From contig BGOU01000003.1 in NCBI GenBank assembly GCA_003569705.1, positions 186,001-250,000 of the forward strand: a DNA stretch of 64,000 nucleotides, read 5' to 3'. Below the pieces are notes generated by a model that saw nothing but the letters and a program-made list of their open reading frames with translations, was not told the origin of the DNA and ran no database searches. Positions 17,516 to 26,173 of this stretch are shown piece by piece; positions within the stretch are counted from its first letter, which is position 1, and each line of letters starts with the position of its first letter. Both the position numbers and the translations under genes were made by a program. Source of the stretch: Nitrosarchaeum sp. GTDB taxonomy: Archaea; Thermoproteota; Nitrososphaeria; Nitrososphaerales; Nitrosopumilaceae.

Positions 17516-18013
17516 ATGACAATGTTTGATGATGAATTTGATAGAACCTTCAAGAAAATGTCAAGCTCTTTTTTTGATATAGATGACATATTTGAAGAAT
17601 TTAAGGAAAATGGTTCCAACGCTAGTCCATTTTATTATGGCTATACCATGACTGTTGGTCCTGATGGAAAACCTGTTGTAAAAGAATATGGAAACGTAAA
17701 ACCAGGATTACCTCTATCAGTTGATACCAGAGAACCAATTGTAGATACAATTGTAGATGAAAAAGAAAAACTGGTAAAACTTGTAGCCGAGATACCTGGA
17801 GTTGAAAAAACAGACGTTAAAATTCTCGTACAAGATAAAATTGTAGATATTTCTGCAGAACATGGTGAAAAGAAATATCACGTAAAAGTTCCAATCAAAT
17901 ACAAAGTGGATGAAAACTCTGCAAAAGCTTCATACAAAAATGGAATTCTTGAACTAGTCTTCAAGTTAATCGAAGATGAAAAGCCAAAAGGCAAAAAGGT
18001 GGAGGTTGAATAA
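17516..18013 (+). CDS. hsp20: Small heat shock protein (Hsp20/alpha-crystallin)
   Basis: ATP-independent holdase chaperone of 165 residues. The alpha-crystallin domain covers about 78-160, with the characteristic LVKLVAEIPGVEKTDVKI and, near the end, YKNGILELVF. The N-terminal region is acidic and aromatic, as in other archaeal Hsp20s. The start is ATG at 17516 (an alternative ATG lies two codons in, at 17522). The CDC48 gene follows after 28 bases, forming a chaperone/unfoldase unit behind a promoter rich in inverted repeats. Confidence 0.95.
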   Translation: MTMFDDEFDRTFKKMSSSFFDIDDIFEEFKENGSNASPFYYGYTMTVGPDGKPVVKEYGNVKPGLPLSVDTREPIVDTIVDEKEKLVKLVAEIPGVEKTDVKILVQDKIVDISAEHGEKKYHVKVPIKYKVDENSAKASYKNGILELVFKLIEDEKPKGKKVEVE

Positions 18014-18041
18014 ACCCCACTAATTTTTATGGAGAAAAAAA

Positions 18042-20189
18042 ATGAGTGAAATTATTTTAAAAATTGTTGAAATTCCACAACAACATGTGGGAAGAGGAAG
18101 AGCTATAGTTGATCCTAAAATAATTGAAGATACTAAATGGAAACCAGGACAAATTTTAGAATTAATACACAACAAAAAAACCCATGTAAAACTTTGGCCT
18201 GGATCTCCTGAAGAATATGGTACGGGTATTATCAAAATTGATGGAATGACTAGACAAAATATTGGTGCTGGAATTGGTGATAAAATTTCTATAAAATCTG
18301 TAGAAGCTGCTGATGCTGAACAAATTACTTTATCTCCAATTGAAAAATTATCTATTGATGAAGAACAATTACATGATGTCATGATTACAAATTTCCAAAA
18401 TCATGTTTTTACTGTTCATGATTCAATCCAATTACCAACTCAAATGGGTGGAAAAATACAATTTATCATAACCAATACAAAACCATCAAAACCAGTAATT
18501 GTAACTGAAAGTACAATCTTCAAGCTTGGTCCTATGACCAAAGCAGTTGATGCAACTATTCCACGAATTACATATGATGAATTAGGAGGTTTGAAAAATG
18601 AAGTTCAAAAAATTCGTGAGATGGTAGAATTGCCTATGAAACATCCTGAATTATTTGAGAAAATAGGCGTGGAAGCTCCAAAAGGCGTGTTATTATACGG
18701 TCCACCTGGAACTGGAAAAACTCTATTGGCAAAAGCAGTTGCTGGTGAGACTAGTGCTCACTTTATTTCACTTAGTGGACCTGAAATTATGGGAAAATAT
18801 TATGGAGAAAGCGAAGAAAGAATTAGAGATATTTTCAAACAAGCAGAAGAAAACTCTCCAAGTATTGTATTTATTGATGAAATAGATTCAATTGCCCCAA
18901 AACGAGATGAGGTTTCCGGAGAAGTTGAAAAAAGAATTGTTTCTCAACTTTTGACATTGATGGACGGTATGAAAAGTAGAGGTAAAGTTGTAGTGATTGC
19001 AGCTACTAACAGACCAGACTCAATTGATCCTGCTCTTAGAAGACCTGGTAGATTTGATAGAGAAATTGAAATTGGAATTCCAGATGATGAAGGAAGATAT
19101 GATATTCTCTCAATTCATACACGAGGAATGCCAATTGATGAAAAAGTAGATCTCAAACAAATTGCAAAAATAACACATGGATTTGTAGGAGCTGATCTTG
19201 AAATGTTATCCAAAGAAGCAGCCATGCGATCTTTACGAAGAATTTTACCTAAAATTAATCTCAGCGAGGAAAAAGTTTCTACAGAAATTCTTCAAAAAAT
19301 TAAGATCACAAGTGATGACTTTAGAGATGCACTAAAAGAAGTAAGACCAAGTGCATTACGAGAAGTTCAAGTACAAATTCCAAATGTTAACTGGGAAGAT
19401 GTGGGTGGTCTTGACGAATTAAAAGAAGAGTTATGCGAAGCTGTAGAATGGCCAATTAAACACAAAGAAGCTTTTGAATACGTTGATGTAGAAGCTCCAA
19501 AAGGAATCTTACTTTACGGTCCACCTGGAACTGGAAAAACAATGATTGCAAAAGCATTAGCAACAATGACTGATTCTAACTTTATCAGCATTAAAGGTCC
19601 AGAACTACTTTCCAAATGGGTAGGTGAATCTGAAAAAGGAGTAAGAGAAATTTTCAGAAAAGCTCGTCAGGCAGCACCATGTATAATATTCCTTGATGAA
19701 GTAGATGCACTTGTACCAAGAAGAGGCAGTGGTGATTCAGGTTCACATGTAACAGAAAATGTTGTCTCTCAGATTCTCACTGAAATTGATGGATTAGAAG
19801 AACTACATAATGTCTTGATAATTGGTGCTACAAACAGACTTGATATTGTTGATGAAGCATTACTTAGACCTGGTAGATTTGATAGAATTATTGAGGTTCC
19901 AAATCCTGATTCTAAAGGAAGAGAACAAATATTTAGAATTCATTCCAAAAAGAAACCACTAGCAAACGATGTCAATATAACAAAAATTGTTGAATTAACA
20001 AATGGATTTAGTGGTGCAGAGATGGCTGCTATCACAAACAGAGCTGCAATTCTTGCTTTGAAAAGACATGTTAGTGTAAAATCAAAAAATATCAAGGATA
20101 TTAAAATAACACAGCAAGATTTACTTGATTCCATTGATAAGGTAAAACCCAGAAAAAAAGACATGCCTATGACTCAATCCATAAAATAG
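18042..20189 (+). CDS. cdc48: CDC48/VAT-family AAA+ ATPase
   Basis: Hexameric unfoldase of 715 residues that feeds proteins to the proteasome. It has an N-terminal double-psi barrel/four-strand domain (about 1-170), a D1 ATPase with Walker A GPPGTGKT (about 220-227) and Walker B FIDEID (about 277), and a D2 ATPase with GPPGTGKT (about 493-500) and FLDEVD (about 550). Arginine fingers are supplied by the [10 protein letters not shown] and [10 protein letters not shown] motifs. A ribosome-binding GGAG lies before the ATG. It is co-transcribed with hsp20, which supports a stress role. Confidence 0.97.
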   Translation: MSEIILKIVEIPQQHVGRGRAIVDPKIIEDTKWKPGQILELIHNKKTHVKLWPGSPEEYGTGIIKIDGMTRQNIGAGIGDKISIKSVEAADAEQITLSPIEKLSIDEEQLHDVMITNFQNHVFTVHDSIQLPTQMGGKIQFIITNTKPSKPVIVTESTIFKLGPMTKAVDATIPRITYDELGGLKNEVQKIREMVELPMKHPELFEKIGVEAPKGVLLYGPPGTGKTLLAKAVAGETSAHFISLSGPEIMGKYYGESEERIRDIFKQAEENSPSIVFIDEIDSIAPKRDEVSGEVEKRIVSQLLTLMDGMKSRGKVVVIAATNRPDSIDPALRRPGRFDREIEIGIPDDEGRYDILSIHTRGMPIDEKVDLKQIAKITHGFVGADLEMLSKEAAMRSLRRILPKINLSEEKVSTEILQKIKITSDDFRDALKEVRPSALREVQVQIPNVNWEDVGGLDELKEELCEAVEWPIKHKEAFEYVDVEAPKGILLYGPPGTGKTMIAKALATMTDSNFISIKGPELLSKWVGESEKGVREIFRKARQAAPCIIFLDEVDALVPRRGSGDSGSHVTENVVSQILTEIDGLEELHNVLIIGATNRLDIVDEALLRPGRFDRIIEVPNPDSKGREQIFRIHSKKKPLANDVNITKIVELTNGFSGAEMAAITNRAAILALKRHVSVKSKNIKDIKITQQDLLDSIDKVKPRKKDMPMTQSIK

Positions 20190-20219
20190 TCTAAATACTA
20201 AGAAGGAGAATCACAAATT

Positions 20220-20438
20220 ATGAAACTCTATCTTGATTTTGAACCATGTAAAGAATGTAACACTATGATGAATGAACTAAGTAGTCCTGAAATGTTATTC
20301 GCAGACGCAAAGAAAAGAGCTGATGAATCTGCAAAATTCTTACGACATCTAACATATAATCACAATGAAGTAGTACAGGCTGTAATGGAAGATCTACCTA
20401 AACAAAAAAGAGATCAAGAGTTTGATTTCTTTAAATAA
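20220..20438 (+). CDS. Small CxxC protein of unknown function
   Basis: A 72-residue protein beginning MKLYLDFEPCKECNTMM. The CxxC may bind a metal or be redox active. The rest is helical and charged. An AAGGAG ribosome-binding site lies eight bases before the ATG, and the gene follows cdc48 by 30 bases, so it is probably the last gene of the hsp20-cdc48 operon. I know no named family for it. Confidence 0.7.
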   Translation: MKLYLDFEPCKECNTMMNELSSPEMLFADAKKRADESAKFLRHLTYNHNEVVQAVMEDLPKQKRDQEFDFFK

Positions 20439-20503
20439 ATTATTTTTAATATTCCTCTTAGAAACCAAAAATATCTAATAATGCAAAAAATTAGAGGTAA
20501 ACA

Positions 20504-20884
20504 TTGAAAGGTTTAGAATTTGTATTTTTAGCAGTAGGATCTGTACTTGGAGTTTTTCTAAGATATAAAATCACAGAATCTCCATTATTGTTTAATACTT
20601 TACCTCTCAATGTTTTGATTGTTAATATTCTTGGAGCATTTATCCTAGGAATGTTTGTCATTTTATCAGAACAATGGAATCTTGATGGAAGGTATTCCCT
20701 CTTAATTGCAATTGGTTTTTGTGGTTCACTTACTACGATGTCATCATTTGCACTTGACTCTAGTAATCTCTTGGATAATCATCACTATGGTACTTTAGCT
20801 GTTAATCTCATAGCAAACATAGGGCTATCTATTGGTGCATTAATTGGTGGGAAATCACTAATGGCTGCTATAATAAATGGTTAA
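20504..20884 (+). CDS. crcB: Fluoride exporter CrcB/Fluc
   Basis: A 126-residue membrane protein with four hydrophobic helices. The family motifs VLGVFLRYKI, NILGAFILGMF and GFCGSLTTMSSFALD are all visible; the Asn and the S/T-rich break line the fluoride pore of the dual-topology dimer. TTG is the only reasonable start, preceded by AGAGGT. I looked for a fluoride riboswitch in the 65 bases upstream and saw none. Confidence 0.92.
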   Translation: MKGLEFVFLAVGSVLGVFLRYKITESPLLFNTLPLNVLIVNILGAFILGMFVILSEQWNLDGRYSLLIAIGFCGSLTTMSSFALDSSNLLDNHHYGTLAVNLIANIGLSIGALIGGKSLMAAIING

Positions 20885-20905
20885 TCAACTATAGGGGGTG
20901 TACAA

Positions 20906-21101
20906 AATGGTATTCTTTTTGATGATGACATAACTTATGGTAATGAATGACCAAAAATCATAAACTATGCAAATAACAAATCATATAATATTATTATAAT
21001 AGGCTTAAAGAGTAATGGGTTCTATTAAAGAGGCTTTTCTTGGAAGTACTTCAAATTATGTTTTACATAAATCCAAAATTCTTGTTTTAATAGTAAAATA
21101 A
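20906..21101 (+). pseudogene. Remnant of a universal stress protein gene
   Basis: Only the C-terminal part of a UspA-family protein survives. One frame reads TYGNE, a TGA stop, then PKIINYANNKSYNIIIIGLKS. After a one-base shift near 21017-21019 it continues MGSIKEAFLGSTSNYVLH and ends with an ILVLIVK tail at 21101. YGN...I..YA...Y..I.IG and GS.KE.FLGSTS are diagnostic of the family. The nucleotide-binding N terminus and a start codon are missing, so this is genuine decay and not only a sequencing slip. Confidence 0.75.
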
Positions 21102-21181
21102 CTAATTTTTTCATATTAGATAATTTCTTGATATGAAAATAAGGATCTTATTTATTAGAAGAAAATATTTGATAATAAGAC

Positions 21182-21622
21182 ATGGTACATACATTCGTAA
21201 AAGACGTAATGATCAGTGATTTGACCACATTAGATATATCTACTTCAATTAGGGACGCTGCTAAATTGATGGACGAAAAGGATATTGGTTGTATCATTGT
21301 AACTAAAAATCAATTACCAATAGGCATCTTAACAGAAAGAGATTTTGTTAAACGAATAACTGCTAAAGAAATACCACTGATCGCTTCATTAGAAAAAGTA
21401 ATGTCATCACCATTAATTGAAATAGATTCAAACGAAACAGTTTGGGAAGCAGCACAAATTATGAAAACAAATAACATTCACAAACTACCTGTCAAACAAA
21501 ATAATCAAATTATTGGAATAGTAACAACCACTGATTTAGTAAAAATTTGCAGTGTTGGGTCTGATTCTGAAATGAGAAAAATTTGTGATCAGATAATTAC
21601 TAGAATACAAAAAGAGCGGTAA
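21182..21622 (+). CDS. CBS domain pair protein
   Basis: A 146-residue cytoplasmic protein made of two CBS motifs (about 7-60 and 70-130) that together form one Bateman module, which in other proteins binds AMP, ATP or SAM and regulates a partner. Typical CBS strings are IGCIIVTKNQLPIGILTERD and IHKLPVKQNNQIIGIVTTTD. No effector domain is present. It sits next to another CBS protein and a USP remnant, a grouping often seen in energy-sensing loci. Confidence 0.9.
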   Translation: MVHTFVKDVMISDLTTLDISTSIRDAAKLMDEKDIGCIIVTKNQLPIGILTERDFVKRITAKEIPLIASLEKVMSSPLIEIDSNETVWEAAQIMKTNNIHKLPVKQNNQIIGIVTTTDLVKICSVGSDSEMRKICDQIITRIQKER

Positions 21623-21631
21623 GTTCTAAAC

Positions 21632-21862
21632 ATGGTTTTTTCTTATCACGTTATTAAATTTGAAACCATCTCATTTTTACAAGGTACACATTGGTCTCAA
21701 TCAGTAGGAGATAAGGGAATTTTATACAAATCTCTCAAGGATCCTTATTCCAAGTTAATAATCCAATCATCAGATAACTCAGAAAAACTATTTCATATTC
21801 CTAAAGATAGAACCGTAATTGTTGTAAACACAGTTGTTCATTTTCTAGGTGAATTAGTCTAA
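21632..21862 (+). CDS. Small hypothetical protein
   Basis: A 76-residue frame nine bases downstream of the CBS gene. The translation (MVFSYHVIKFETISFLQG, ending VVNTVVHFLGELV) has no motif I recognise. The spacing suggests operon membership and the composition is not unusual. It could be a real small protein or chance. Confidence 0.4.
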   Translation: MVFSYHVIKFETISFLQGTHWSQSVGDKGILYKSLKDPYSKLIIQSSDNSEKLFHIPKDRTVIVVNTVVHFLGELV

Positions 21863-22011
21863 AATCTATCTGACTAGTAATATAGGACATTTAGCTTGCT
21901 TAGAAACCCTTACTAATTTTACTGGTTAAATATATTGACTCAAATATCATTCATGAAAATCTAGGCTTTCTTTTAATTTAAAACAGGTAGATTCATAGTA
22001 GATACAGCAAG

Positions 22012-23177
22012 ATGATTACTGATACAATTCATGCTCATATGAGGGATATTCAATCTACCAAAATAAAATCTCTAATTTCAAAAGCAACCACTGTAGAACC
22101 AACAGATACACTTTCACACGTAATCAGTAAAATTACTAAGGATAATTCCTATGACGTTTTTTATCTTAAAGATAAAAATGTACTTTCTACAAATATTAGA
22201 GCACTATTAAATGCCAAAAATATTAATGATATGAAAGTAGAACCATTTCTTTATTCGATTCCACATGTGACTCAAAATGATTCTGTTCAGAAAGTAGCAA
22301 ACATAATCACTCATTATAGAATAAGAGAAGTACCTGTGGTAGACAAAAACAGAATAATTGGTGTAGTTACAGCCAAACGAATTATCAAACTATTATCATC
22401 AAAAGATAACAAATGGATTAAAGCTAATCTAATTTATACTCAAAATCCAATTACAGTGCCTGCTGATGAATCTATTAGTAATGCAAGACGAATTATGACT
22501 ACTAAACGAATTGATCATCTACCAGTAATGAATCAAGGTAAAATCAAACAGGTCCTTACATCATATCATATACTGCAATCAATCATGCCATCAGAAAAAC
22601 AATCCCGTAACTCTATGATTGCAAGAACTGAACATGCATTAGAACTTAAAATTGGTAATACTGGAAGTACTAGAATTCCTCAATGCTTGGCTAATGATGA
22701 TTTAAATAAAATTATCAATTCAATGCTTAAAGCAGATACTACATGTTGTTTAGTTAATCTACATGATACTCTTCAAGGCATTATTACTTTTAGGGACATA
22801 CTTGGTTTACTTGCATCCAAATTAGAAACTCCAATTCCATTATACATTGTTGGTATGCCAGAAGATCAACAAAATGTAAATTTGATCAGTTCAAAATTTG
22901 GAAAAACTCTCAAAGATTACAACAAGTTTATTCAGAGATACATGAAGCTAGAGTTTCAATAAAACAACAAAGAACTGGAAATAGAAAAGAAGGAAAATAT
23001 GAAGTATCTATTATGATTATTACCCCCCATCATACTCCTCTAATGTACAATTCAGTAGGATTTGATTTAAGTGAAGTTTTAGAAGATCTAAGTGAAAAAT
23101 TGTTAAGAACACTATCTAAACGTGCAAAAAATAGATCAAAAGACAGTATTAGAAAAATTGGATTACCTATATTCTAA
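22012..23177 (+). CDS. Four-CBS protein fused to a ribosome-hibernation-like domain; frameshifted
   Basis: The first frame (22012-22962) has four CBS motifs, for example VREVPVVDKNRIIGVVTAKR-type and IDHLPVMNQGKIKQVLTSYH. It then breaks. In the -1 frame the sequence continues EIHEARVSIKQQRTGNRKEG, with a C-terminal YEVSIMIITP, VGFDLSEVLEDLSEKLLRTL and an SKR..NR basic tail, ending at 23177. This tail resembles the sigma-54 modulation/S30EA (HPF/RaiA) type of 30S-binding protein. The joined span is one base short of a multiple of three. Adding one C near 22933 would read KFIPEIHEAR. The fusion is an inference from two frames. Confidence 0.65.
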
Positions 23178-23317
23178 TTATGAAAATTAGTAAAATAACA
23201 TCTCACTAGTTGATTTCTCAAGTAAAATCGATAACAAAAAAACTTCTGCCAAGTTTAAAAAATGTAGATTAAAAATAATAATTCCAAAGACAATTTTTAG
23301 TCGTGAAATAAAAATAA

Positions 23318-23653
23318 TTATTTGAAGAACTTGTCTATCTGATCTCTATATTTCAAAGCTAATTTTCCAAACTCTAAAAAGTCTTCAGATGTTGGATATT
23401 TCATCCTTATTGCATACTGATTTACAAAAACAGATAATGCACTACCTATAATTAGATTGTAAATTCCATCTGCTAAATTTTTTGAATAAGGAAATACTAT
23501 TTTGATGACAGGAATATATGTCTCAGTCTGCGAAATCATTAATTTGATATTTTTTTCAACGTATTCCTGAACATCATCTGGAATTGCCATAATTATTGCT
23601 AGTATTGATTTCTTATAATGTTTTATTATTCTGTATGAATTAATCATCATCAT
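23318..23653 (-). CDS. Hypothetical helical protein
   Basis: A protein of about 111 residues with several amphipathic helices (for example IPDDVQEYVEKNIKLMIS and FLEFGKLALKYRDQIDKFFK). The frame opens at a TTG (23662), but three consecutive ATG codons follow at 23653-23645; I use the first. It has no clear membrane segment or signal. It is divergent from the RHH-like gene at 23817. The function is unknown. Confidence 0.6.
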   Translation of the reverse strand: MMMINSYRIIKHYKKSILAIIMAIPDDVQEYVEKNIKLMISQTETYIPVIKIVFPYSKNLADGIYNLIIGSALSVFVNQYAIRMKYPTSEDFLEFGKLALKYRDQIDKFFK

Positions 23654-23816
23654 TTGGTCCAATTTTAGATGTTTTTTGAGATGTCTTGTACTTAATTTAT
23701 TTATGAATAATTTTTAAAAGATTCTAAATAATGTAATTAAAAACGAATCAATATTTTTTAGGAAAAATCATAATTAAATATAATCTGATATATACTCAAT
23801 ACTGGAGTTAAATGCA

Positions 23817-24404
23817 GTGAAATCTACACCAACTAATAGACAATCCCACCCCACAAAAAAAGAAACAACACGCAGTATTACTTATCGACTACCGTCTAAA
23901 ATTGTAGAAGAATTAGAAACAGAGGCAATGCACAAAAATATATCACAAAATGTTCTAGTAAAACAAATTCTTGAGAAATATGTAAACTGGGATCGATTTA
24001 GTGATAAAATTGGCATGATTCCAATTCCTAAAGGAATTTTGGATTCTCTTGGTGCTGAAATGGATGGAGAAGATATCAATGAAATTATTAAAACAGTTTT
24101 ACCAATAATCAAAGATACAGTTCTTTTTATGAAAGGAAAATATGATTTGAAACGATGTATTGAAACATTGGAAGATTATATGCGAGCATCTGGAATGAAA
24201 TCAGATCACAGAGTTGAAGGAGAATTCCATCATTTTATTATCCAACATGAATTAGGTATGAACTGGTCATTTTTCACTGAACAATTATTAAAAGAAATTT
24301 TTAATCAATTTCTACCAAATAAAAATATCAAATTTCAAACAACCAAAAACACAGTAATTACAACAATAGAATTAGGTTCAGATTTTAGTGAACACGGTTA
24401 CTAA
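23817..24404 (+). CDS. Ribbon-helix-helix-like DNA-binding protein
   Basis: A 195-residue protein with a GTG start. After a basic N terminus, residues about 20-50 (SITYRLPSKIVEELETEA, then NVLVKQILEKY) fit a CopG/Arc-type strand-helix-helix DNA-binding unit. The remaining 140 residues form an alpha/beta domain (HRVEGEFHHFIIQHELGMNW) of unknown function. Proteins of this kind are multicopy in thaumarchaeal genomes, to my knowledge. The last four bases overlap the convergent zinc-finger gene. Confidence 0.7.
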   Translation: MKSTPTNRQSHPTKKETTRSITYRLPSKIVEELETEAMHKNISQNVLVKQILEKYVNWDRFSDKIGMIPIPKGILDSLGAEMDGEDINEIIKTVLPIIKDTVLFMKGKYDLKRCIETLEDYMRASGMKSDHRVEGEFHHFIIQHELGMNWSFFTEQLLKEIFNQFLPNKNIKFQTTKNTVITTIELGSDFSEHGY

Positions 24405-24523
24405 TGTTTATGAATATTATGTGAACACGCATAACATAATTTTTTATCGTTTTCTGAATCAAAATAACAATTTTTACACTTACTACATTGACAAATCTTT
24501 AAAGAATCTATCTGAATCAACAT
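24401..24523 (-). CDS. Tiny zinc-binding protein, 40 residues
   Basis: MLIQIDSLKICQCSKCKN continues to CYACSHNIHKH. Six cysteines in CxCxxCxxC and CxxC spacing, plus two C-terminal His, suggest a treble-clef or zinc-ribbon mini-protein. Most of the length is the metal site itself, which argues that the frame is real. ATG at 24523, TAG at 24401, convergent with the RHH-like gene. Confidence 0.6.
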   Translation of the reverse strand: MLIQIDSLKICQCSKCKNCYFDSENDKKLCYACSHNIHKH

Positions 24524-24716
24524 GTATAGTTTTCTTTTAAATTCTAATTAAATTACAGCATTAATATCAAATTTGAGAAAGTGATTGCAATGTATACGTA
24601 CTTCTTATCTCTTTATTTATAAAATATCTCTTCATGTATAAAATTAGTACTCAAAAAAATATTATATTATACATAATACCAAATTGAATTTATAACATTA
24701 AATGGAGTTTTGATTA

Positions 24717-25016
24717 TTGACTGAATTAAATAAAAAAGTATTTGGGAAAATTACTATAAAAGAAATCATAGGGGCAATTCCACCTGCAATTCCTGATACA
24801 AAGAAATTACTAGAAAATGAACTTCAAAATTTGATCAATGAACTTGAATCACAAACCAAAGATGATTTAAAAAAACTGTTAAAAGAACAACAAATAGCCA
24901 ATAAACATATCAATAGTAGGCCAGGTGCTATGGCTCTAGCTCAAGACAAAATTCGATTATTCACCGAATATAATCAAAAATATATTCAAACTATTAATGA
25001 AAAACTAAAGTCCTAA
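24717..25016 (+). CDS. Hypothetical charged helical protein
   Basis: A 99-residue soluble protein starting at TTG with GGAG about ten bases upstream. The central part is strongly helical and charged (ELQNLINELESQTKDDLKKL), with a conserved-looking SRPGAMALAQDKIR turn. The function is unrecognised. It ends three bases before the stop of a convergent small membrane protein gene. Confidence 0.6.
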   Translation: MTELNKKVFGKITIKEIIGAIPPAIPDTKKLLENELQNLINELESQTKDDLKKLLKEQQIANKHINSRPGAMALAQDKIRLFTEYNQKYIQTINEKLKS

Positions 25017-25019
25017 TTC

Positions 25020-25214
25020 TCATATTTTCTCTTTCTTTTGTAGATTCTTGGCTTTTTTAATTACTAATGAAATAATACCATTCGTAATTGGTCTGAAAAT
25101 TAAGGTAAACACAGAATACATAACTACGAAAAGCTGAATATCACAGAATGATAAATGGTAAATAAAACCAAAAAATATCCCATCTGTAATAGGAATTATA
25201 GAAGTGATTATCAT
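25020..25214 (-). CDS. Small membrane protein
   Basis: A 64-residue frame with two hydrophobic segments (IIPITDGIFFGFIYHLSF and LFVVMYSVFTLIF) and a basic C terminus (KKAKNLQKKEKI), as expected for a small inner-membrane protein with cytoplasmic tail. The positive-inside pattern supports it, but the size and AT-rich sequence leave doubt. Confidence 0.42.
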   Translation of the reverse strand: MIITSIIPITDGIFFGFIYHLSFCDIQLFVVMYSVFTLIFRPITNGIISLVIKKAKNLQKKEKI

Positions 25215-25294
25215 AAATCATTACTAGTATCTGAAATAATCTTTGGAGTTATAATTAGAAATTTATTTTTATAATAGAATTAATAATTTAACTT

Positions 25295-25723
25295 ATGAAT
25301 AAGAAAATTCTAGTTATACCTGCAGTATTTATAATAATTGTACTGGTGTTATCTTTTAATCAGGTTGATAAGAAAAGCAATAATGTAGTTTTTCATATTA
25401 CTTTGGCAGATCCTGATTTATACAAAAATGGAATTTATTCTAATACGTTTACTGTGAATAAAGGGAATTATCTTTTCAAATTTGTCCCCAATGGCGATAG
25501 TCCACAATCTCTAATTATTTTATTAAAAGGGGAAAACTATAATTTTTCTGAAAATTTCAAGTTGAAAGGGACTCTACATCAAACAGGAATATCTGAATAC
25601 TATACTTGGGATTATGATGGACAAAAAACAGTTTCAATTCCAATTCAACAAATGATAACCATTGAAATTAATCCAAATGGAAATGAATTAGGTCCAGTAT
25701 CTGTGGATGTCGTTGAAAATTAA
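25295..25723 (+). CDS. Membrane-anchored or secreted beta-rich protein
   Basis: An N-terminal hydrophobic helix (ILVIPAVFIIIVLVLSF, about 5-21) without an obvious cleavage site is followed by about 115 extracellular residues rich in beta strands (NYLFKFVPNGDSPQSLIILL, then GISEYYTWDYDG). I recognise the pattern as common among thaumarchaeal surface proteins, without a known function. It ends four bases before the structured RNA element. Confidence 0.65.
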   Translation: MNKKILVIPAVFIIIVLVLSFNQVDKKSNNVVFHITLADPDLYKNGIYSNTFTVNKGNYLFKFVPNGDSPQSLIILLKGENYNFSENFKLKGTLHQTGISEYYTWDYDGQKTVSIPIQQMITIEINPNGNELGPVSVDVVEN

Positions 25724-25726
25724 AAA

Positions 25727-25857
25727 GGCGTTTACCCCTTTACTGCAGAACTCTGAGAGATTTCCTCTCATGGTCAGGTCGTTAAAACGCCTGATTGCCT
25801 TTTTTGTTCTGCGGGGCAACGCTACTTTAGTCGATAGGAATTATATCCTTCGGCATC
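25727..25857. ncRNA. Candidate structured non-coding RNA
   Basis: A GC-rich island in AT-rich surroundings that folds into a branched structure. Outer helices pair GCGTT with AACGC, CCCC with GGGG and GCAGAAC with GTTCTGC. They enclose two perfect hairpins, TGAGAG/CTCTCA (25753-25769) and TCAGG...CCTGA with an inner CGTT/AACG (25774-25794). A third hairpin follows (25830-25854). For a minus-strand RNA there is a TATA-like TTAAATA 25 bases before the 5' end (25879-25885) and a terminal T-run at 25722-25726. G-U wobble pairs fit plus-strand transcription better, so the strand is open. It is not 5S rRNA, tRNA, SRP or RNase P RNA by any motif I can see. Confidence 0.6.
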
Positions 25858-26002
25858 AATTATTATAATTACTTTAACTATTTAAGATTTAATATGAAAA
25901 ATTATAATATTTTATAGAGTTTTATGAAAAATTTTAGTGCTAAGATATATTTGGAAAAAATTATGTCAAAATAATTAAAAAAATCCAATATGAATAATAT
26001 TC

Positions 26003-26023
26003 AATATCATGTGACATGATATT
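26003..26023. promoter_or_regulatory. Perfect 21-bp palindrome in AT-rich intergenic DNA
   Basis: AATATCATG-TGA-CATGATATT has nine-base arms. It lies in the otherwise featureless 25858-26173 intergenic region, 150 bases before an SDR gene. It could be an operator or a transcript hairpin. A second pair, GAATTCAT (26145) and ATGAATTC (26174), flanks the annotated start of the SDR gene. I see nothing else in this stretch apart from the TATA-like box of the candidate RNA. Confidence 0.4.
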
Positions 26024-26173
26024 TTGATTCAAAATTTGATTTTTGATATAAACAGAAACTAGGTGAATTATTCTGGAAAATAAATTAGATTTTAAATAAT
26101 AATTTGTAAAAATATGGAATGATAAAATTATTTTCAAATTACAAGAATTCATTCTATAATATAAAAAATATTC

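Noticed and set aside
20439-20503. Possible fluoride riboswitch before crcB
   Set aside because: The 65-base leader lacks the pseudoknot-forming conserved elements of the crcB motif; only a five-base CCTCT/AGAGG pairing is seen.
25727-25857. Interpretation of the structured element as 5S rRNA, tRNA, SRP RNA or RNase P RNA
   Set aside because: None of the conserved loops (5S loop C, T-loop, SRP tetraloop domain, RNase P CR-I/CR-V) could be found on either strand.
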